Shown: piece by piece, positions 57,295-64,000 of the stretch
Layout of the letters: every line of letters starts with the position of its first letter
Position numbering within the stretch: the first letter of the stretch is position 1
Assembly (NCBI RefSeq): GCF_029873635.1
Contig: NC_080419.1
Location: 62,923,540 to 62,987,539 of the forward strand
Source: Malania oleifera
Taxonomy: Eukaryota > Streptophyta > Magnoliopsida > Santalales > Ximeniaceae
DNA length: 64,000 bases
Direction of reading: 5' to 3'
Made by a program: the position numbers and the translations under genes
The notes under the pieces: generated by a model
The model's input: only the letters and a program-made list of their open reading frames with translations
Database searches by the model: none
Told to the model about the DNA's origin: nothing

Positions 57295-58050
57295 CAAACT
57301 TGGGTTTTTCAGCGAAAATTTTTGCGTGAAACCCTCTCTCTCTCTAAACCTCGTCTATCCCTCTTTCTCTCTAGATTTCCAGCTTCTTCCTTCTATGGTT
57401 TGACGATTGAAGTCACCACACTACTCCTAGGAAGATTCTCAACAAAGTCTGCTAGAGTAGTTTGTTGGTTAGGCCAACTTGGGCACCATCCCAAAATCTG
57501 GGTAAGTTAGTTATTTTGAGTTTTATAAGGTATTTGGTATTTATGGACTGAGGAAAGTGTAGTAGATGGAATAATACTAAAGCTTTGTTAGGGAAAATCT
57601 AAATTTCAGGGTGTTGAGTTGGAAACACCATGGGTGTAAATTTGGTTTAATTGTGAGCTCTCAATAAGCTAGGCGAGGGGATAAATTAAGTCAAAATTTT
57701 TCATGAAGTAATTTATTGTCATACAACATTTATTTTCAAAAAAATACGTATGTTGTAGAATTATGTTTGGGAATACTGTTGTTGAACAGGGAAGTGGTTT
57801 TAACACATTTTATAAGAAAGTATGATTTCAGAACAAATTATGAGTTTAGTAGGCTACTTACATTTGTGTGGCATGAGTATAATATTTTCATGAAAATTAT
57901 GTTATATTAAATATTATTATGTTTTCCAGAATAAGCATGTTATGACAATTTTTGGAAAACCCTAAAAATAGTATAGAAATTACGGTTTTAAAACATTATA
58001 TTAACAGTGCAGAAAGGCTATGTTTAGTATGTTATGTTATGTTTTAGGAT

Positions 58051-58224
58051 GGCATAAATGTCGTGATTTTTATGTTATGAATTATGCCGGTGTAAATGCT
58101 GTGATTTTTACGTTATGAATTATGCTGGCATAAATGACGTGATTTTTTACATTATGAATTATGCCGACGTAAATGCCATGATTTTTACATTATGATTTAT
58201 GTCGGCGTAGACGCCATGATTATG
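58051..58224 (+). repeat. 38-bp tandem repeats in the LTR of J
   Basis: Four units of about 38 bp plus a partial one, starting 58051, 58089, 58127 and 58166 (unit like GGCATAAATGTCGTGATTTT...). Units diverge mostly by C/T and G/A changes. Confidence 0.9.
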
Positions 58225-59257
58225 TATATTATGTCAGAATTATGAAAATATAATTATGTCAATTATTACTCTGAAATATGAAACAGTTATGTTTAATATT
58301 ATGAAATGTATTATATGTTATCAGAAACTAGATGGCATAGTTTAGGTTTACGAAGCACGGTACCATAGCTATATGTTCATAATTATGTTTATGTTAGTGC
58401 TACCACACATCTTACGTAGAGTGTGGGAATTGGCTGTCGATGTGGCTTTATGGGAGTGTCGTAGTTCCCCTGGTAGTTCAGTAGAGGTGGAACAGGCCCA
58501 TCGTACTTACACACCTATGTTTGACTTAGCATGGTCGGCCAGCCATTGCTAGGTCCTGCCTATGGGCCGCACAACCTTGTCATGTGGGGGGAGGGGTAAG
58601 ACATGACAAAAACTAGCTATCTATCCTGAGTAATATTTCAGTATGGTAAAGCCCTATAAGATGATTTTCCTGTACAAAAATTTAGCATGTTAACCTATGT
58701 TATGACAAATCATGTTTTATTCAGATATGATACAAATTGTTTTTACCAAATATGAACTCTGTACTATTTATATGTATAATACTAAAATACTCATATTGAC
58801 ATACACTAATATTAGTTTATCTCCCTCACTAAGAGGTGTCTCACCCCAGCTATACAAACATTTTAGGAAATCCAAGTAGAAGGGTGGGTAAAGCTCTGCA
58901 GTGGTAGGAGTTGACCAAACTACCCTATCACAAGGGTAAATAGGTGAGATAGGGTTAGATGGGTTTTTTGTGATTATAACCCTAGGATACTTTTTGGGGT
59001 TTTTTTTTTTTTGGTGACTGTATATATATATGATAGATTCAGTAGAACTCTAGTATGGTTTCTGGTGTTGCATGGTATGTATGTAATTCTATGTTTTGCG
59101 CTGCTTAGGTATCAGAGTTGTATGACAGTTATATCCCTAGTACTCATGGGTTTAGGTTGATCATGATTATGACAGTTTAACAGGATGTTAGAATTATTAA
59201 TACTGTTATTACATGGAAAAATAAATAATATGGTAAAATAGGTAGGTCGTTACAATT

Positions 59258-59272
59258 TGGTATTAGAGCCTA
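59258..59272 (+). other. Primer binding site of element J (initiator Met-tRNA)
   Basis: TGGTATTAGAGCCTA, with one change (C to T) from the canonical TGGTATCAGAGCC. Confidence 0.85.
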
Positions 59273-59572
59273 GGTTACTAGGTTCTGTAAACTCTAGAGT
59301 GCAGTAGAAATAATACCAAAGTATAGGAAAAGGATTTGAGGTTTTGTTTTGTAATCTGGAGGCAGGACTTTTGTGGTGGTTTCTATGTCTTTCTTGGGGT
59401 GACAATTTCAGGAAAGCCATAGTAAACTATTGTCGGGTTGTATTTTTAAAGTGTGGGACTGAATCTTGAATTAGGATAAGGATGTCAAGATAGAAGGGAT
59501 TATATGAGATTTTGGTTAGATACGTAAATTAAAAGGGTAGGGTCCCCAAGTCATGTTTATTATCTTTTCAAG

Positions 59573-60606
59573 ATGGACCCTGGTGGTGGCAGTGCTCATG
59601 CGAGCGGTAGTGAGGGTGCAAGGTCATCAGGTATAGGCGGTGTTGATTTAGATATAGTATTACGTAGTGTGGCTCAACAAGTCATGGCTAAGATCGCACG
59701 GAGCTCTAGAGAGCAGGGAGGCCCGTCTGCAGGCCACCGGTGCACAATAGAGAAATTCACTAAGATGAATCCTCTGGCATTTGTAGGAGGAGCTAATCCT
59801 GCAGTCTCCGAAAACTAGATGCAAGAAATAGAGAAAGTATTGGCGGCACTATAGTACACTGAAGAGTAGAAGGTCTTATTTGCCACCTATAAACTGATAG
59901 GAGAGGCTGAAAGATGGTAGACTACAATAAAATTATTGGAGGAACAGAGGGCGGTGCCTATAGTTATGACTTGGTGTCAGTTTAGAAAGTTGTCCTTCGA
60001 CAGATATTTCTCAACCACTACTAGAGAAGTTAAAGGGAAGGAATTACTAAATCTAAAGTAGGGACAACAAACAGTCCAGCAGTACACAGTGAGGTTTATA
60101 GAGTTATCCCGCTTTGCCCCATATATCATTCCCAATGAGGCAAAGAAGGCTAGACAGTTTGAAAGAGGTTTGAGGAAAAAATTTATAAGCAGGTAGCAGT
60201 GTTGAAATTTTAGGACTTTGCTGAGTTGGTAGACAAAGCAACTGTGGCAAAGGCCAGTGAGCGGATAGGGATAAAGGAGTAGGGACAGAAAAAGAGGTCC
60301 ATGCCTTCAAGTTTACAGGCAGGCTTTAGTCGAAGCTAGTAGAGGAGAGGCATTTATAGTAGGGGACAAAGAGAGGAGATGAGAGGTCGTGAGATTCAAG
60401 GTATGCAGATCTACCCAATTTGTCAGACGTCTGAAAAGAGACACTTGGGAGAGTGTCGAGAAGGGAGAGGTGTCTACTATTGTTGAGGAGTACCGGGACA
60501 TTTAGTACAAGATTACTCTTCACCACCTGGTACCACACTTGCTCCCACACCACATCGAGGAGGTTATCAAGTGCCTTATGGTGGTCAGTAGAGGAATGTT
60601 GCTCCA
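59573..60606 (+). pseudogene. Gag of element J (broken)
   Basis: ATG at 59573 begins MDPGGGSAHASGSEG, and the frame runs 82 codons to a TAG. Beyond it the retrotransposon gag domain can be followed through several stops (KVLFATYKLIGEAERW, SFDRYFSTTTREVKGKE, VRFIELSRFAPY). A degenerate zinc-finger area lies near 60415-60510 (ICQTSEKRHLGECREG then YYC, stop, GVPGHLVQDY). Frameshifts occur before the protease. Confidence 0.85.
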
Positions 60607-61002
60607 GTGAGGGTTTATGCTTTGATGTTGGGAGACACGGAGGCCGCAAGTGATGTCATGACAGGTACGCTTAGTGCTTTATCATATCAAGCTATTATTT
60701 TATTTGATACAGGTGCCACACACTCCTTTGTGTCAACGGGATACGTTAGATGGTCTGGTGTTGAGACACAGATATTAGATGTTGAATTGTCAGTAGCCAT
60801 ACCGATAGGGTTAGTAGTTAGGTGTTGTAAGGTGCTCAGGGGCTATCCAGTAGAAATTCAAGAGAGAGTATTACCAGCTGGTCTAGTTATACTAGATATG
60901 CATGAATTCAATGTAATACTGGGCATGGACTGGCTGGCTACTAACCATGCTAGTATTGACTTCCATCTGAAAGAGGTAATTTTCAGACCACCGGGAAAAT
61001 AA
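60607..61002 (+). pseudogene. Protease region of element J
   Basis: An open frame of 131 codons with a retropepsin active site ILFDTGATHSFVS (near 60700) and the downstream ILGMDWLATNHASIDF block, the usual Tekay/Del pattern. The catalytic DTG is intact and this piece is unbroken, but it is part of a gag-pol reading frame closed on both sides by stops. Confidence 0.88.
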
Positions 61003-61960
61003 GAATTTAGATTTGTGGGATCACGGGTGCATTCCCCACCTTAGATAGTGTCAGCTATACAAGCAAAAAGACTACTTCTAGACGGATGTTAGGGGTTTAT
61101 GGCCTATGTAAAGGAGGTGTGAGATGAATTGAAGCTTATCAGTACACCAATGGTAAAGGAGTTTCCAGATGTTTTTCTACGAGAATTACCCGAGTTGCCT
61201 CCCAACCGTGAGATAGATTTTACTATCAACTTACTTCTAGGGACAACACCGATCTCTAAAGCTCCTTACCGAATAGCTCCTGTAGAATTAGGAAAATTAA
61301 AGGATCAGTTGCAGGATTTATTGAATAAAGGAGTTATCATACCTAGTGTATCACCATAGGGAGCTCCAATTTTATTTGTGAAAAAGAAAGACGGGACTAT
61401 AAGGATGTGTATAGATTACAGAGAAATAAACAAGGTAACAATTAAGAACAGGTATCCTCTAGGTATAGATGACTTATTTGATCAGCTTTAGGGTACACAA
61501 GTCTATTCCAAGATCGACCTCAAGTTAGGTTATTACCAGGTGAAAGTTAGATTAGAAGATGTTTCGAAGACAGTTTTCAGGAACAGGTATGGGCATTATG
61601 AATTTCTAGTTATGTCATTTGATGAAGAGAATCTTTCGCTAGTATTTATACCAGTTCGTTGTGGTTTTCATTGATGATATACTGGTTTACTCAAGGAGTT
61701 TGAAGGAGCATGAGACACACTTAAGGTTGGTACTTAATATGCACGAGGAAAAGAAATTGTATGCCAAGTTTAGCAAATGTGAGTTCTGTTTAGAAAAAGT
61801 TGCAATTCTGGGGCATGTTATATCAGGAGATGGAATCTCAGTAGATCCTAGTAAGATAGAGGCAGTGGTGAATTGGGTCAAGCCGAGGAACGTTTAGGAA
61901 ATCAGGAGTTTCTTGGGACTGACGAGATATTATTGTTAGTTTGTAGAAGGATTCTCAACT
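61003..61960 (+). pseudogene. Reverse transcriptase of element J (broken)
   Basis: Begins with the [20 protein letters not shown] block, then [31 protein letters not shown] and YGHYEFLVMSF. The sequence coding the short segment that follows VMPFGL in relatives is missing near 61620, shifting the frame; downstream the active site FIDD is present in another frame ([11 protein letters not shown] at 61661). TAG stops replace expected Trp or Gln codons (for example near 61358 and 61489). Confidence 0.9.
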
Positions 61961-62556
61961 TTATCAGGGTCTCTATCACAACTAACCCAAAAGAATGTCA
62001 AGTTTGAATGGGATGATAGTTGTGACCAGAGCTTCCAAAAATTGAAACAGAGGCTCGTCACAAAACCAATATTGACCATTTCATCAGGAAGTGATGGTTA
62101 TGTGATCTACTATGATGCATCTTTGAGGGGGCTTAGATTTGTATTAACGCAGTAGGGCAGAGTAGTAGCATATGCCTCTAAACAATTCAAAGAATATGAA
62201 AAGAATTATCCCGCTCATGATCTAGAATTGGCTACAGTGGTTCATGCACTGAAATTTTGGAGGCATTATCTGTACGGAGAAAGATGTTAAATATTTTTTA
62301 GATCATAAAGTTTAAAGTACTTCTTCACGCAGAAGAAGTTGAATATGCGGCAGAGAAGATGGATAGAGGTCATCAGGGATTAAGACTGCACCATCAGTTA
62401 CCATCCAGGTAAAGCAAATGTGGTGGCTGATGCTCTGAGCCGAAAATTAGAGGAAACAATACAATTAGCAGCAATAATTCAGCACCCGATCCTAATGGAC
62501 TTGGAGAGGCTTGGTGTGGAATTAGTAGAGAATGATCATCAGGTATTGCCAACCTA
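61961..62556 (+). pseudogene. RNase H region of element J (broken)
   Basis: FEWDDSCDQSFQKLKQRL, IYYDASLRGL (first catalytic Asp), [20 protein letters not shown] (catalytic Glu region) and YHPGKANVVADALSRK are recognisable. Stops at about 62153 and 62287 break it. Confidence 0.85.
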
Positions 62557-63879
62557 GTGGTGCAGCCTACTCTACAGGAAAGGATTAAAGTTGCTCAAAA
62601 AGATGATGCAGAATTAAAAGAGCTGATAGCTAAAGTGCAGGACTGGCAGAGAGAGGAGTCCAGTATTTTTGAAGACAAAGCTCTGAGGTTCCGTACCAAG
62701 CTGTGCATGCCTACAGATGTGGATATTAGAAGGACGATCCTTAAAGAGGCTCACAGATCCTTATACACGGTTCATCTAGGCAGCACTAAAATATACAAGG
62801 ATATGCGAGAGTCTTTCTGGTGGAGTGGCATAAAAAGGGAGACTACCAAGTTTGTGCAGTAGTGCTTGATGTGCCAGCAGGTTAAGGCTGAGCACCAGAG
62901 GCCGGCAGGACAGTTGCAGCCACTTTACTTCCTGGAATGGAAGTGGGATCACATGTCTATGGATTTTGTGACAGGTTTGCCACCGGTGTGGCAGGGACAA
63001 AATGCTATTTGGGTGGTCATAGATCGACTGACAAAGACCGCTCACTTTATTCCTATCAAAGTCAACTACTGCATGGAAAAACTGGTAGAAATTTATATTC
63101 AATAGATAGTATGATGACATGGTGTACCAGTGTCTATAGTATCAAACCGAGACCCATGTTTCACGTTACGATTTTGGAAGAGTTTGCAGGAAGCTATGGG
63201 GTCTTAGTTATCATTCAATACAGTGTTTCATCCTCATACAGATGGGCAGTCTGAGAGGACAATTCAGATATTAGAGGATATACTATGGGTATGTGTGCTG
63301 GATTTCGGGGGTAGTTGGACCCAGTATCTGCCGCTGGTAGAGTTTGCATATAATAATAGCTATTAGACTAGCATTAGCATGGCACCTAAGGAGGCGTTTT
63401 ATGGTAGGAGATGTCTTTCTCCTCTATATTAGGATGAGATAGGTGAGAGGTGAGTTCTGGGACCAGAAATAGTGCAGCAGGTGTATGATAAAGTCCAACT
63501 TATTAAAGAAAGAATCAGTATAGCTCAGAGTCAGCAGAAAAGCTATGCAGATACTCACGGCCGAAAGTTGGAATTCGAAGTGGGAGACCATGAATTTCTG
63601 AAAATAGCACCACTGAAAGAAATTATGAGGTTTGGGAGGAAGGGTAAGTTGAGCCTTAGGTTTATTGGCCCTTTTGAGATACTTGAGAGGGTGGGGTCAA
63701 TTGCCTACCGACTAGCTTTACCACTAGTTTTATCTAGGATACGTGACGTATTTCATGTTTCCATGCTAAGGAAATACGTCCCGGATCCCACCCATGTGGT
63801 CAGTTATGTACGGATAGAACTTAGAGAATCAGTGGCTTATGAGGAGATACCAGCGCAGATCTTAGACAAGAAAGAATAG
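62557..63879 (+). pseudogene. Integrase of element J (broken)
   Basis: HHCC finger region (EAHRSLYTVHLGSTKIY ... CLMCQQVK, with a TAG before the CLMC) followed by the core: first Asp in WDHMSMDFVTGLPP, second position changed to Asn (IVSNRDPCF where SDRDP is expected), Glu in HTDGQSERTIQ. Stops lie near 63103, 63114 and 63364. The open end (63472-63879) has the GPFEILERVGSIAYRLALP block typical of the Gypsy integrase C-terminal domain (GPY/F) and DVFHVSMLRKYVPDPTHVV. Confidence 0.9.
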
Positions 63880-63972
63880 GAATTGCGTAGTAAGAGAATT
63901 TCATTAGTAAAAGTCTTGTGGAGGAATTATACGGTGGAAGAAGCTTCATGGGAACTCAAGGAACAGATATGA
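63830..63972 (+). pseudogene. Chromodomain-like C-terminus of element J integrase
   Basis: After YEEIPAQILDKKE comes a TAG, then ELRSKRISLVKVLWRNYTVEEASWELKEQI in the same frame. In chromoviruses this tail binds modified histones and steers insertion into heterochromatin. The aromatic residues (W in VLWRN, W in ASWE) are kept, but two stops separate it from integrase. Confidence 0.75.
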
Positions 63973-64000
63973 CAGAAATACCCACACCTATTTAGTGGGG

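Larger units (their letters stand above)
57013..59254 (+). repeat. 5' LTR of element J
   Basis: TGTAAAGACCC to GTCGTTACA, 2242 bp, ending just before the primer site. It contains a palindrome cluster, a TATA-like box, and a 38-bp tandem repeat. Confidence 0.88.
57013..64000 (+). mobile_element. Element J: Tekay/Del-type Gypsy chromovirus, cut at the right edge
   Basis: 5' LTR 57013-59254, primer site at 59258, gag from 59573, then protease, RT, RNase H, integrase and a chromodomain-like tail near the window end. The domain order (integrase last) defines Gypsy/Ty3; the DTGATHSFVS protease, SKIDLKLGYYQ and the LVKVLWRNYTVEEASWE tail point to the Tekay/Del chromovirus lineage. Many in-frame TAG stops and a small RT deletion make it inactive. 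The 3' LTR lies beyond the window. Confidence 0.9.

Overview
The window is plant nuclear DNA, probably from an eudicot. It is AT-rich and made almost entirely of nested LTR retrotransposons, with no intact cellular gene, no tRNA or rRNA gene and no bacterial-type feature. This rests on LTRs with TG...CA ends, 5-bp target-site duplications (TSDs), primer sites complementary to plant initiator Met-tRNA (TGGTATCAGAGCC), plant Copia and Gypsy proteins, and one fragment resembling a plant UDP-glycosyltransferase.

Layout. (A) 1-5610, minus strand: a gag-only Copia-type element cut by the window edge. (D) 6498-14155, plus strand: a complete gag-only element with both LTRs and TSD CACAA, inserted in old repeat DNA (5611-6497 and 14161-15430). 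(E) 15431-31572, plus strand: a decayed Ale/Retrofit-type Copia. It is split by (F) 16620-28913, minus strand, TSD ATTCC, a gag-only element that also carries a long accessory ORF (21176-22273). F is itself split by two solo LTRs, G (18679-20787, plus, TSD TAAGT) and H (23808-25915, minus, TSD CTCAT). 31573-36422 is old noncoding DNA with a possible hAT-like element holding the glycosyltransferase fragment. (B) 36423-56766, minus strand: a second element of family A. Its 3' LTR is split by (C) 38154-49942, minus strand, TSD CATAC, a full SIRE/Maximus-like Copia with gag and pol. The 5' LTR of C is split by solo LTR I (46235-48547, TSD CTTTG). (J) 57013 to the right edge, plus strand: a Tekay/Del-type Gypsy chromovirus with 5' LTR, gag, protease, RT, RNase H, integrase and chromodomain.

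How the parts relate. A, B, D and F have gag remnants, Met-tRNA primer sites and polypurine tracts but no pol, so they probably depended on pol from relatives such as C. All coding regions carry stops, frameshifts or lost catalytic residues. The most striking shared pattern is promoter design: every long LTR, Copia and Gypsy alike, has a cluster of short imperfect palindromes centred on GTCGAC, GTCGCC or similar, just upstream of a TATA box, with a family-specific consensus. A copy of this design also lies inside F directly upstream of the accessory ORF, as if that ORF had its own LTR-like promoter.
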